64,000 bases of DNA from Epiperipatus broadwayi (taxonomy: Eukaryota; Onychophora; Udeonychophora; Euonychophora; Peripatidae): assembly GCA_028023455.1 (NCBI GenBank), contig JAQFVV010012490.1:4464576-4528575 (forward strand). The letters run 5' to 3'. Shown in pieces: positions 1 to 12,100 of this stretch. A program made the position numbers and the translations under genes. Position 1 is the first letter of the stretch; each line of letters begins with the position of its first letter. The notes under the pieces are model-generated. The model worked only from the letters and a program-made list of their open reading frames with translations, was not told the origin of the DNA and ran no database searches.

Positions 1-605
1 GGATACAGTTTTATTCCTTGACTATTAACCATGTGGTGAAGGAAAGAAATTTCCCTAGCTACTAGGGTACACTTCTCAAGATTGACCTTGATGTTATGGA
101 GTGAGCACTCTGAAAAAAATAAATTGTGTTCCAAATGTTGGGTTATATCTTCAGATGCAATAACAATGTCATTGATGTAGATGACTATCAATTAAGACTG
201 CATTCAAGCATCTGATCAGGCCTGTCCCACTATTAATCAAGCCAAGTGGCATCCTCTGAAACATATACGAATGGCCTTGGTGATGAAAGGCTGTATATTG
301 TTGATCCTTGAGATGTAATGGAATCTGCCAATGGCTTGCAGTTAGATCAAACATAGAAAATATGCTCTTCCCCCGAAACCCAAGCAATAACTCCTGTACT
401 GGCATTGGAATATCATGTTCAGGTATAGTATGTTTATTAAGGGTGCGTGCATCCAAGCATACTCGAAGAGAGCCACTTTCTTTTTTACCACAGCAAGAGG
501 ATTGACATATGGTGAAGGGCCAAGCTTAATGATTTCCCAATCAAGCATCTTTGGATCTGCTGTTGGACTTCTGTCTGGTATTGGTGCGGGATGGGATAGG
601 TGCAC
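1..605 (-). pseudogene. Ty3/gypsy reverse transcriptase fragment, frameshifted
   Basis: Reverse transcriptase domain that would copy element RNA into DNA. The minus strand reads IIKLGPSPYVNPLAVVKKK (about 530-475), then after a frameshift in a T-rich run DARTLNKHTIPEHDIPM and FDLTASHWQIPL, then QRMPLGLINSG, all gypsy RT hallmarks. A second frameshift near 169-180 moves the catalytic-box region into another frame, where it reads YIND instead of the usual Y(V/I)DD. So one of the two catalytic aspartates is lost as well as the frame. The sequence continues as NVNLEKC-like RT text (NIKVNLEKCTLVAR) to the left edge. The protease lies upstream on the same strand. Family assignment is secure; the copy is inactive. 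Confidence 0.88.
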
Positions 606-1319
606 TGTTAGAATGATTCACTGTCCTTGAGCTTGATCCTGTGGATGTATCCCTTGATAATGCCAGGTACTTTCGAAAATTTAAACTTAAACTGGGACAA
701 CAGTCTGAGAAGGGTTTATAGTATTCTGATCCTGTGATACAGGAACTGTCTAGCTTCATCTTTATATTTACACTGACTGATGTCTCCAGTATAGTTATGA
801 ATTGACTGCCCTGACTGATGAAATCTCCTATGAGAGGGCAAATATTTCTGCACATAAAAGTGTAGTTGCCATAATTAATTGAACAATGATTAAGGGTCAT
901 GATGTCCAAGCCTATTATGACCCCATGAACCAGTCCAGGCATGATCAAGAATACGTGCTCAAGCTCTAAGTTATTAATCATAACAGTGATGAAAATCTGT
1001 TTGTCAACTTCACCTTTCTTCCATTCACAAGGGTTACCTGAAGAGATTTAAGTGGTAAGGTAGGAACTAAATGGTCAACCTGCATAATTTTCATATACAT
1101 TTCCTCTGAAATTACAGAAGCATGGCTGCCGGAATCGACCAAGGCATCCACGACTAATCCTAAAATGGTAATTTTGATTATTGGGCAGTTATATGAAATG
1201 GGAGGTTCAAGCAAACCTTCATATTCCCAGTGCTGAACATCAAAGTCAAGGTTGTTAATTAGCCAGCCTATGCGTTCCCTAGATCTCTGAATAGGGCATA
1301 AAAGTGAAGAACATACCAT
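606..1319 (-). pseudogene. Ty3/gypsy aspartic protease and protease-RT linker, broken
   Basis: The 113-residue open stretch 1319-978 (minus) contains ALVDSGSHASVIS, a retropepsin active-site motif (D-S-G in place of the commoner D-T/S-G) at about residues 59-71, preceded by a hydrophobic strand ITILGLVV. Such proteases cleave the Gag-Pol polyprotein as homodimers. The next open stretch (981 to about 541) continues in another frame and includes GVIIGLDIMTLNHC, which resembles the second conserved protease segment (I-I-G-x-D), followed by a linker into RT. The frame change at about 980 breaks the gene. It lies between Gag and RT, as expected for gypsy pol. Confidence 0.8.
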
Positions 1320-3303
1320 TGAGGTCTTTATTTGTTTAATGCTTCAGGCTTTTTGGCAGTGGTCTCATCCCTTTTTAGGATTCTTATCCCACTCGTAGAT
1401 GGTATGTTACCATCGTCCTTCCTCCCTATACATGGGTGAGGATTATAAATGGCCTGTCTTTAGTTTGAGCCCTACACCTATATCTACTACTCCTGATCTC
1501 TACCATGATTCCAATGTGGCCTGTCTAGTATACTAATACTATGTACATTTGGAATATTTTCTTTGTTTATTTTAACCCTACCATCTCCTCCATCACTAAT
1601 CTCTATACAGTCCAAGACATTACCACCTCTTCAATTGTTTGCCAGTCCGACGCTATCAGAACTTGTTCAACATGTCTCGGCAGGTTGTGGCGCAATATCC
1701 TAACTGTGTTGTTTGGATAGAGGAAATGTGATAAGGGTTTTCAGTTTTACAGCTTGTTTTCTAAAGAACTGGATATAACTACCCTTCATGTGACTTTCTT
1801 GTGAAACCTGATACCTCAAGTTGTCCTGCTTATCTTCCACTCAAAAGCTATCTAATAACAAGTATTTAAAGTCCCCATAGCTACGTGGATTCTCAAATAA
1901 TGACTGCCACCAGTCCTTGGAAGAGGAGTATAAGTGATTGCTAGTGATAGCCATCTTTTCTTCTGATAAGGGGCATAACACAAACAATTTTTCTAAGTTT
2001 TGCAAAAACTCAATCCAAGTTGTCTCCCTTGAAAGGTTTAACAGATAGAAATTTGAGGGCCATGGAATTCTGTGAATCCTTCCCATAATTCATCCTTTCT
2101 CTATTTAAATCTGCATTCTTCAGATACGTCTTATTGGGCCTAGGATCCCCTAGTAAATCCTCGGAACAATGGTGTGCCAGGTAACAATAAACCTCCTTGA
2201 CTTCTGTAAAATCTGATTTCCTAATGTCTGGTGTTCCTATTTCCAGCTTTGAATTCCGATCCTGAATTATTGTTTCTTGTACAAAATTTTCCAATTTTAA
2301 TTGGTAATTACGTAATTCACAATTAAATTCATTTTTAAGTTTCTCTTCAGCCCTGTCTAAAATAATCTGTTTACCTATATCATTCCTCACTACTTATTTT
2401 CTTAAACGCTGACATTTCTCATCCATCTCACCTAGTTTTAGCCCCATGGCTCGTACAGCTTCTATTGTCAAACTATCTATTCTTTTAACAATCTGAATGA
2501 CCTGATAATTTTTTTGATCAATACCATATTGGCCTTAGGTCTTCAGAATATTATCAATTTTGTTCTGATACTTTTCTACAACCTGCTTGTCAATCCCAAA
2601 TTCTTCCTCAGACTGTTCAAATTTCTGTTGGATTGCTGCCTTACACTCATTACTATACTGACCATGTAACATTTGACATCAAATCCCTTATCATGCTTAC
2701 TGTTTTTTCTATAATCTCCTCTCGAAGTTGTAATACTGAACTGTCAATTTCTGATTTAATTTGTTGTAACTGAGTATAAACACTTGTCTCTATGGCTTCT
2801 AGTTTGCAAACTTGATCTCTAATAGTGTCTTTGACCTCCATCATTTCTAATACCTGACTTTCAATTTTCTTCGCCAAGACATGCATCTGCCTAACTGTAC
2901 TAGCTCTTATTTTTGTCATTTCTGACTTCATTTTTAACACTTCCAATTTTATTTCAGCCATCTTCTCCTCTGACTTTTCTTGACCTGATCTCATTTCTGA
3001 CTTTAGTTCTGACTTTAGTTCTCCCATCCTCTCCTCTGATTTTTCTTGACCTGATTTTAGTTTTGTTCCACCTGATCTCATTTCTGACATTAGCTCTTTT
3101 AGTTCTGTTAATATCTCTCTGACCCACATCGACATGTCACCATCTGTGGTTTTAGGGATAGTGCCTCTCATCCTATTAGATTCTCCATGGGACATATCCA
3201 TAGTTTCATTTTCTGATTCAAGGTCAGGGGACAATGCAACAATGTCTGGACATGGTATCTCTTGGGACTCACACAAACTATCATATAAATTAAATTCTTC
3301 CAT
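1320..3303 (-). pseudogene. Gag-like structural protein of gypsy element G, multiply interrupted
   Basis: The likely original start is the Met at 3303 (MEEFNLYDSL); an upstream Met at 3405 extends the open frame but lies in the presumed leader. The first part (3303-2653) is acidic and then a long K/E/M-rich coiled coil with repeated S-E-M-R-S-G-Q-E-K-S-E-E units. After a stop the coil continues in a second stretch (2390-2010), which ends KPFKGDNLD. A further frame (2086-1841) carries WIEFLQNLEKLF and SSSKDWWQSLF, similar to capsid text of gypsy Gags. The last 500 bp toward the protease is too decayed to show a CCHC knuckle. Gag would assemble the particle; this copy cannot. Confidence 0.7.
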
Positions 3304-3960
3304 TATATACAGTCCTTTAAAATTTATTAGTGTACTACTCAAAGAAAATAAGTTCCACCAGCCCAAACTTCCACTATACCAACAATCCAAACTCACCATC
3401 ATCATTCAAAACTACACAGAATTTCTACAATTTATTCAATTTTATTTCCTCCATTTACGTTCGATTTCCACACACAGAAAAGAAAATATTGAATTTGTTA
3501 ATCAGACAACACTAATCCAAACATAGCTGGGACTATCAACTAGATTTTGCATGATCTATTATGGTTAAATTATAAATAACATTAATTTGAATTATTATTA
3601 GAGATAAAATCATTGAATTATGTTCATTTGTTTTTATGTTGTGCTGGGTGCATTCAAATATTATAACCAATATCCATAGAATTATGCCAATTTCATTCAT
3701 AAGGTTTCAAATATTGACAACGCCTAAACAAGGATTGCCATCTCTACAACTAGATAGTTACAATCACTTATAGCTTTCACCCTAACCAATCAAGTTTATC
3801 CACAGTTGTTTGTGCTTGAACCTAATCCATGTGGTCACTAATCATCAATCAAGCTTAACATATTGGAGATCCAAACTACTATGGCAATCAACAATCCACG
3901 AAGTCCAATACATTGCATGCCAAAATCACTTCTATCATGAACTAACCATTAACTAATCAA

Positions 3961-3979
3961 GCTGCCACCTTGGGTGCCA
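3961..3979 (-). other. Primer-binding-like site of element G (tRNA-Lys type)
   Basis: On the minus strand this reads TGGCACCCAAGGTGGCAGC. It resembles the tRNA-Lys(1,2)-type retroelement primer site TGGCGCCCAACGTGGGGC, and also the PBS of element E at 35122-35142. It lies about 660 bp upstream of the Gag start, so the 5' LTR should start at 3980. Confidence 0.55.
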
Positions 3980-4022
3980 TTCAACCAACCTGTAACTTCT
4001 GCTCTCTTCAACTATCTCATTT

Positions 4023-4196
4023 TATGCACAAATACATGCCCACACACCAATTCTATACAAGATAGAATAAATTTATAAATTGAAATTGCATTTCTACTTA
4101 TTGATAATATGTACAAATAGATGCCCAGGCACCCATTCTGTACAAGATAGAATAAATTTATAATTCAAATTGCATTTCTACTTTTTGATAAGACTC
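4023..4196. repeat. Two-unit tandem repeat, about 87 bp period
   Basis: Two adjacent units share the words ACAAATA-ATGCCCA, then CAAGATAGAATAAATTTATA, then AAATTGCATTTCTACTT, offset by about 87 bp and differing by several substitutions. Confidence 0.75.
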
Positions 4197-4346
4197 TTAT
4201 GCTGCTACTACTCTATGGCTTATCTCAATTGGGGGTTATAGTGTATGGTAGTCATATAGGACGCTAATGGGAATGATAGAAGTATTTAGAAATAACAATT
4301 ATATATGTAAATGAGGCATTTATTTTACATAGCGCTATGTTTATAA

Positions 4347-4493
4347 ATTGTAATAAACTAAAGATCAACCTTTCAAGCTAACATACATGTGCTTTTTATG
4401 AATATTAATACTAATAAATGAATACTTTCATAAGCATTTATTAGTATTAATATTCATAAAAAGCACAAGGCTGATCTTTAGTTTATTACAATT
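4347..4493. repeat. Long inverted repeat (hairpin-forming), snap-back type
   Basis: The inner arms 4389-4420 and 4435-4466 are perfect 32-bp reverse complements around a 14-nt loop. The outer arms 4347-4373 and 4467-4493 are also nearly perfect complements (TAATAAACTAAAGATC against GATCTTTAGTTTATTA). The left arm alone carries an extra 15 or so bases between inner and outer parts. This could be a tiny foldback MITE or a local inverted duplication. Confidence 0.9.
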
Positions 4494-4964
4494 ATATAAT
4501 GTTGATTCAATTATATTATAGGCATCTATTAAGTAATAAGAGCTGTTGTGAAATTGATAATCATTACACTGAATAAAGTATAGACAATGATAAGGATCGG
4601 GTATGTTTTTATCTCATACCATTATCTATTCTAAGCAAGGAAAAAGTATATTTTGGCACTGCAATATTAAGATCTGTTAAATCTGTAGTGTTTAAATAAA
4701 TGGGACATACTGGCAAATTAATAAATTCTATAGTTATATTATGTTGAATATATGGGTGTGTGTAAATGGTCAATCACATATCTGATAAAACAGTTCAGAG
4801 GGATCTTATTTTAACAAAACATTTATTACAAGAAAACATTATTTTACAACACATCGATGATGATTTTAACATTACCTTTACATTGGATAGACTTGATTAA
4901 ATAACATTACATTATACAATTTTGTACACTTATTATTTGAAGACACTTCCTCCAATTTATTATC

Positions 4965-5049
4965 TTATTTACATTTATCACTCTATTTGGTCATTTACCA
5001 ACAATATTTATTTACATTTATCATTCTATTTGGTCATTTACCAACAATA
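4965..5049. repeat. Two-unit tandem repeat, about 43 bp
   Basis: Two adjacent units contain TTTATTTACATTTATCA/T and CTATTTGGTCATTTACCAAC, nearly identical. Confidence 0.85.
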
Positions 5050-6183
5050 AACAATAAAAGAAAATTTTGCATTTACAATCCAATGTTAATATATTTATTC
5101 TCACTTGTGCTATTAAGAAGTTAAGACAAACAGTACAAAAGAATCAACTGATGCGATAAAATTAATTCTGAATATCTGTAGGTTAATATTTGCTATATAA
5201 ATCCAAGTGACAGTTTTATTATTTTTCTTTCATTAGATAAAGTAAAATTTCATATACCTACAAATGTTTATTTATAATATGAAACTTAATACTGACTTTA
5301 TCAAATTGGCTTTAAATAAAATAATTTTTATAATATACTATTACACTCATATCGGGAGGATGAATTAATAATGATAATAATGACAATATGTACCATAATC
5401 TGTCAAGTTACTCAGAACTCACAATTCTAATAATGATTTATTTCTATATCTCTAATTTAATCATATTTCTGAATGTGTGTGCATTTATAAGATCACAAAC
5501 ATGAAGCATTTATTAATTATATCTATCGGAATACGGATGGATGGTGCAGCAAGCTAATCTTTAACTTAATAATCTTATTTCAAGCATTTTATAGAAATCC
5601 ACAAAACGTTTATCTGCTATAACCAACATATATTGTCTGACGATAACTACGCCCGAATGAAGAAAGAGAGGGAGGTAATAATAAATTAGCATTCATATAT
5701 ATGTGCATGAGGGTTAACCAAAATCTTTAAATTCAAACTTAACTCATTAATAAACATCTAACTTTTAGGACACAAAGGTTGTGGAACTCATCCGACTTAT
5801 CATCAATAAATGGAGCATTTGCCACTTCATTTAGGAAATACAAACATCTCAGCATATATTATTTAAACCAAAAAAATCTACCACCACCCACGGCTCAACA
5901 AATAAGCAACCAAGGAGAGTATTACTCAATCCACATATTAAAATCATCCTTTTTACCACTTTTTTTATCCAAGCGTATTCAATGCATTTCGTATATAAAC
6001 AAACCTGTAAGCAGACAAAATCTTAATTTTTCATATTCTTTTAACACATGGCACCAAACCGAAACTGATAGAAAAGCAAAATACAAATTTGGTAAATAGT
6101 TTACAACCGTTCACACACATGTGAACATACGATCATATATAAAATGATTTCTAAATTATTTGAAACAATAAAATGTCATATTA

Positions 6184-6249
6184 ACAATAATTAAATTTAA
6201 ACGAATCTATTACTTGACAATAATTAAATTTAAACGAATCTATTACTTG
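6184..6249. repeat. Perfect two-unit tandem repeat, 33 bp
   Basis: The unit beginning ACAATAATTAAATTTAAACG and ending CTATTACTTG occurs twice back to back without a visible difference. Confidence 0.92.
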
Positions 6250-8279
6250 TGAGAATTATGAATATTGAATTTCAACTTAAAGTCAATTCTGTCAAGTAAG
6301 TTTAACTATTCTTCATATTGGCATAAATATCTCCATTCATCCATCTATTATTATTAACTAAGGTATAATATTAAAGTATTTAATTTGAACTAATAACATG
6401 AGCACGAGAATATTTATTTTTCTTTTAACATAATACCAAAAAAAAAAAAAAAGAATAATATTACCGACTTGGTATACTTTGTACTAAGATAGATCTCCGA
6501 GACATTTTCGTTGAGATTAGGCATATAAATAAATAACAATAATAATGTTACATTAAGCATAAAAAAATCTACCTGTCTATAATAGGCAATAGGAACATTC
6601 AATCATTAAAATAAAAGTTTTTTTTTAGTTCAGACTTGAAAGTTTAAACAGAAATATACACACAGCTCACAATGATAATGACGAATTACTAACATTAAAA
6701 AAACATATAAGCATTACTCCTGCATGCTGAAGTAAAATTTGACAAAAACTGCAATAATTTCCAACATTCTTAGAATTTCTAATAGATATCATATACAGCC
6801 TTTGTGCATATCACAATCACTTATTGGTCACAAGAAACAAAATATTCGACTCGGTAAGATTATAGAAAGAAAAATTTATGACTTTACTCCGTTTTGGGTT
6901 GCTAGCATTCAGTAAAAGTTTCACAACATTTAAATCCAAGGTTATCTGGTTTATCCATGCTTCTTGTAAACCACTTATACCTAATTATTAAACATTATTC
7001 AGTCACACATTCTATCACTCATTTTTTTAGGTGTGAATGTTAAGGTTATTTGGTATATATGACTATCCTATTAATGTACAGAGTTAAAATAAACAAACTT
7101 CCGTTTTAATTTTATTTTGCATAGCAAGAACAGAAAATTTATTAACTGAGACTCCATAAAGCATTTCATTAAAGAATTCAGTACACTTTTTCTAGTTAAC
7201 TTCATTGTTAGTAATTTTTACAAGTCTGACATCATTTATTCATTATAAATATATTATAGTAAATTATAATTAACAATTTTATATAATATCCATGCATTTT
7301 GAACAAAGTAAATCTAAATTATTAGCTGATAAAAGCCACAGTTGGGTATCTTTAGAATTTAGCCTTCCATGTACAGTCCTATTCTGAGTAGTATGAGACC
7401 TTTTTCCATAAAGGAATAATAGAGAATTTTCACACAATTTAATTCACTTTTTTCTTATTTTTTTTTTTTTAGAAATTATTCCAATTTCCATAACTATTCT
7501 GTCTTTCTGCTTACTTTTCTTCGTTTTTTATTTGGAATCTTTTATGAAAAACTTAGCCACATCTCTCTTTTTTTTTTGTTATAATCAGCTTGGCAATATG
7601 CAAGAATTTTCTTGCTTGAAAAAAAAAAATTAGTAATAGAATATTGGGAAGAAAAAAAAATTAAATATTAAATTTACAAAAGCTAACTAATAATAAACAA
7701 ATAAATTATTTTTACAATTTTAAATGTAAGATTTTATGTAATAATTAATAATAAATAAAAATCTTATTAATTAATGATATATGTGTGTATCTGTCATTCC
7801 ATTAATATAAAGGTCTATTAATGACTGAACTGTTAACAGTTCCTATGGCACATAATTCTGCTACTACAAGTTTGGATATTATAAGTAATAATGAAAAATA
7901 TGAATGAAGTGTGAGATGATGTAAAATGGACATGCACCCACACATGTAAGTTAGATCTTGGATGGGAGTAGACACTGAGTTAGAAAACCAATGAACAAAC
8001 ATCTGTTATGTTCCTACAGACAAACATTCCTACTAATTTAGCTCTCATACTAACAATCCTTGATATTGTCCATCTTCCTCTCCCACTACCAGACACACAT
8101 AGCCTAAAATCTTAATGACTGGTACGCCTAACTAAGGTTTTGATAATTTTTTACTAAATTTAAAATACCAAATTATATCACAATTCATTTTTTTTCTAAT
8201 AGTTATATCTGGTCACTAATGACACAGTGTGAACCTCCCACATTTCTTCCTGGTGCCAACCTGGAAGATCACAATATAT

Positions 8280-9009
8280 ATTTAATGTTTTCATGGTTAT
8301 ATGATGTAGATAAAAACATCATATGTAAGGCTTTATATAACATTAATACTAAAAAGAAAAAAGAGGATAGAATTGACAATTCCTCTTTTAATAGAGTAAT
8401 TTTACCTTACATTAAAGGAGTTACTGATAAAATCAGTAGAAGACTATCTTTTAATATAAAGACTACTTTTTCTCCTGGCAAAAAAATTGGTGTTTTTTAT
8501 ACAAACCTAAAGACAGAATATTTTTGGAACACCAAAGAGTTTATGAAATTCCATGTTTGCTGCACTCAAGAAGCTATGTGGGTCATTCTAATAGATGAAT
8601 AAATGTCAGAATTAAGGAACATAGAAATGCTTTTAATCAAAAAATTAGCACATCAGTTTTTACTTCCCATTTTTTAGAAATTGGTCACAGACCTGATTTT
8701 GTCAATACAAAAATACTTGCTAATTTGGAAAGATATGATTTAAGAATTATGAGAGACTAAATTGAAATATTAAAGAGACCTACTGGTTTAAATAGGGCTG
8801 ACAAAGCACAACGTATTCCAGCTATGTGGAAACCTCTCATTTTATCTAATATTAATTTGAAATTAGTGGGTAAAAAAACTGAAAGAAATAAACATTTTGA
8901 TAAGCGTCATATTGTGAATGCTGAACTACTTCACGTTGGATCTCACTTCTTATCTCGCACTGAGTCACGTTATTGTTTGAGGTCTAACAATTGTTCTTTC
9001 AAAAGTTAA
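8280..9009 (+). pseudogene. Penelope-like element C-terminal fragment (RT-endonuclease linker plus GIY-YIG), broken
   Basis: The reading FNRVILPYIKGVTDKISRRL followed by FSPGKKIG is the linker typical of Penelope-like retroelements between RT and endonuclease. A frameshift near 8490-8500 moves into a frame with VYEIPC, then SYVG, then INVRIKEH, the core of a GIY-YIG nuclease (here V-Y and Y-V-G), then HFLEIGHRPDF and ILKRPTGLNRADK. In-frame stops lie near 8599 and 8758. The last open segment starts at MWKPL (8824) and ends at 9009. The RT domain is absent, as expected for a 5'-truncated copy. It is clearly a different lineage from the PLE at 57-64 kb. Inactive. Confidence 0.85.
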
Positions 9010-9046
9010 CCTTGATAATGGCGGTTGCAAGTCCATCGAAATATCA
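9009..9046 (+). other. Hammerhead-like sequence just after the PLE coding region
   Basis: Directly after the stop the sequence reads CTTGATAATGG, a short region, then TCCATCGAAATATC. TGG and CCA can pair around a loop and are followed by GAAAT. This is the layout of a hammerhead core (C-U-G-A-N-G-A, helix II, G-A-A-A). PLEs are known to carry hammerhead ribozymes in their terminal repeats. This copy departs from the consensus, so I call it a relic only. Confidence 0.35.
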
Positions 9047-9114
9047 GATTGTAATGCAAAATAATACATGGTTCGTATCCAAAAATATTATTTTATCTCT
9101 CTCTATATATATAT

Positions 9115-12100
9115 TGTACCCTCATTTCTAGGAAATATAATATATAATAAAATGGGACTAGCTCAGATAAATAGTTATGCTCGGCTAAAATGCATATAAT
9201 CGATAATAAAGATTTTCTATGTTAATGTCTATGGTTTAACTAGTTCTAACTAATAAGAAATAATATTATGGTATGGTTTTATAAACTAAATAAATAAATA
9301 TGTATTAAATCATGGGACCATGAAGTGAGATACAAGTGATAATCTGAATCTCATTGAGCCAATATCTCACAGGGTACCACCTCAATGGCATAAGAATACT
9401 ATCTCTTCTTTTATTATCTCAAATAGTAAATTTGTAGCAGTGTTATGACTTTAACAATAATTAATTAATTAAGATAATACTAATAAATAAATAAATTCAA
9501 TTCTCTTTATTAAAAATAATATAACTAAATAATCTCAGGTTCTCTAAACTAATTCGAGTCAATTAAAATTACTGTAGTCAAGCATGATAAGGGATTTGAT
9601 ATCACCCTCAACTACACCTAACTAATAATAATAATATTAATAATAATAATAATAATTATTATTATTATTATTTGATCTCATCTATTTTTTTCTCGTTATA
9701 GTTCTTATCAATAATAATAATAATGAATAAATAGTATAGTGTAATCTTTTAGTTTTTATATGGCATCTTAAAATATGTGGTAAAATCTTATCTGAGAATA
9801 TGTTGCAACGTATAATATTATAATTCTGTGTAATATATTATATAATTCATTTATGATCATAATGGTAATAATGATAATGTAAATGAAATTTCTAAATAAA
9901 TCATATTAAGAAAATACTATAATTCTTAAATAATAATCTTATTCATACTGTGCAAATATTATGTTTTAGTTCAAAATATCTGTAATCATATGCTTGCAAT
10001 GTGGAAGAATTGTTTCAACACAAATTTATAAAAACAAGTTTAACAAATTTTATTACAATATTTTCAACAAACAAATAAATTTATATACAATATTTACAGT
10101 GAACGAATCTTGGATAATTACAATTTTCATTATCTCAAAATAAAATAAAAATCTCAGCACCTAAGCCTTCACTCTGACTTAGAACTTGTTATATATTTTA
10201 AAATATTCATAATAATACTACCAATAATAATCATGGATATACATAGAGTTTCACATATATTAGATACAATTGAATGACACTATAATGTTTCCAACAAAAC
10301 ATAGACCAATTATAAAAAACATAAACTGCAAAAGGATTACTTATTCTAATATATGTCTATTAATTTATTCTTAATTATTTAAAATAACTTATTATGATAG
10401 TGCTGATATTATCAAACAAAAATATATTCCAGTTCGTTAATAAAATAAGTGTACTCAATTAATAATATAATTATCACACATTATACATCTTACTTGGTAT
10501 TACTATAATATAAAACTATATGTATGTGTTGATGCATTTCCAAAAACATAAAAATAATATTCATAAAGTATAATTACTTGTTTCATTCTATGTTCTTTCT
10601 CTGGATATATTATCCATTAAAAATATGCATTACATGTAAGTTTAAAAATATTTTAAAATTATTCAAAAATTTCTTGAATAATTTTATTATCATTTACATA
10701 CTTTCTTAAAAATACTTTACTAAAATATAAAAAAATATTTTATGATTATTTATCCTTATTTTACTTTTATACTCAATCTCATTTGTAACTTATTCTTAAC
10801 ATCATTCAAGCAAGAAAATCTATCTTATCCTCTTCCAAATAATGATCCTTCTATTTCAAAATTATTTATTATTCTCCCTCAAAGAATACAGTTCTGTATG
10901 ATGCATAGGTATGAAGAAAAAAACCAGAGTATTAACTCAATAGTACACATATAAGATGGTCAACATGGCAACAGTGAATAAGAAGAGGCTTGACTTCTCT
11001 GTCTAATAACCTGCACTAAAATAACCATGTCCTAGCTATTTATTCAGATTTTCAGAACTTTAATATTCAACATTAAGGGAAAACACTGTCCATGGAAATA
11101 TACAAGTTACAGGGCTTTGTTATCTGTACCTGCATAATTACTAAGATAATAAAACTATTTTTATTCCCATAAAAACCTACATCTAAGCATCACTTTGGTT
11201 TCATCTAAAATACTCCCAACCTCACTATCTTTTAAAATTTCTTTATAGATTTATCAATCTACAATGCCAAAAAAATCTTAAAAACATACTTCTAAAACAA
11301 TAAATAAAATTCACATATAAAGTCAATGATCTAGATTATTCAATAAGAAAAGGTTATTTCACTTTTAAGAACTTCTTGAACAAAAATACAAATGACTAGT
11401 ATCAATATAATAAAATCAATACTTCAAACATTTTAAAAATAATAGTTTTTTTTTTACAAAAGAATCATATAATTATAATCTATTACATTGTACTATATCA
11501 GTAATATAAATAAAAGTATGCATATTTTTTTAATAAAAATCTAACTCTTATAAGTTTTATGTGTTTAATGTATTTACACATACTAATTCGTTTATACAAT
11601 AACATTATAAAAATACTTTGATTATCTAAAGAAAATAAAATAAATACATGATATACAAAAAATAATATTTTACAATTATTACCCAAGTGATATTCCTTCT
11701 AGTTGATCACTTTTTAGACATCTTGGTCCACAATCAATAAAATATTGCATAATATAAACATTTATTCAACACTACCGTACTTAAAATATTAAAACTTAAA
11801 AATTATTAAGTATCCTTTATAGAAATTATAACATTATATTAGTAAATAATTATTTTTCTATGTACCTTTCCTATCCTTGATTATAATAAGAAAAACTTAA
11901 AAATTAATATTAATTCATAAATAAATAAAAATATAGCTACGTAAACTTCAGTCCATGATAAATACTCATTTTAAAATAAAAAATGTTCTTTATTTCTTCG
12001 GGATTTCATTATCACCTCTTTGCAGGCATTGAAACTCCCCAAATGCATGTTTATTTGAAGATAACAATTTTTCTCTCTCGAACACGACACATGATCAGTT

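Larger units (their letters stand above)
1..3979 (-). mobile_element. Decayed Ty3/gypsy LTR retrotransposon G (gag-pro-RT), truncated by the window edge
   Basis: Read on the minus strand, this stretch holds the ordered parts of a gypsy-type retrotransposon: a primer-binding-like site (3961-3979), a coiled-coil Gag (from about 3303), an aspartic protease (about 1110-1150) and a reverse transcriptase (605 to 1). RNase H and integrase would lie beyond base 1. Every part is interrupted by stops or frameshifts, so the copy is dead. The 5' LTR should start at about 3980 on the plus strand, but I cannot find its far end. The gag-pro-RT order and the RT motif wording match Ty3/gypsy; placement in a finer clade would be a guess. 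Confidence 0.85.
3980..8279. other. AT-rich DNA without recognisable genes; candidate 5' LTR of element G at its left end
   Basis: No open reading frame here has recognisable protein content. By position the 5' LTR of element G should begin at 3980, but I see no second copy in the window and cannot fix its end. The rest contains homopolymer runs, the hairpin at 4347-4493 and three short tandem repeats listed separately. The 106-codon open frame at 5779-6099 has no family resemblance and probably arises by chance. Confidence 0.5.

Noticed and set aside
2913-3526. Leu/Ser-rich plus-strand frames opposite the Gag of element G
   Set aside because: They are antisense shadows of the Glu/Lys/Met-rich coiled coil and have no independent support. 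The same holds for 21131-21541 opposite the Gag of A.
5779-6099. 106-codon open frame on the plus strand
   Set aside because: No recognisable domain or family resemblance, and the region lacks any other gene signal. Probably a chance frame.
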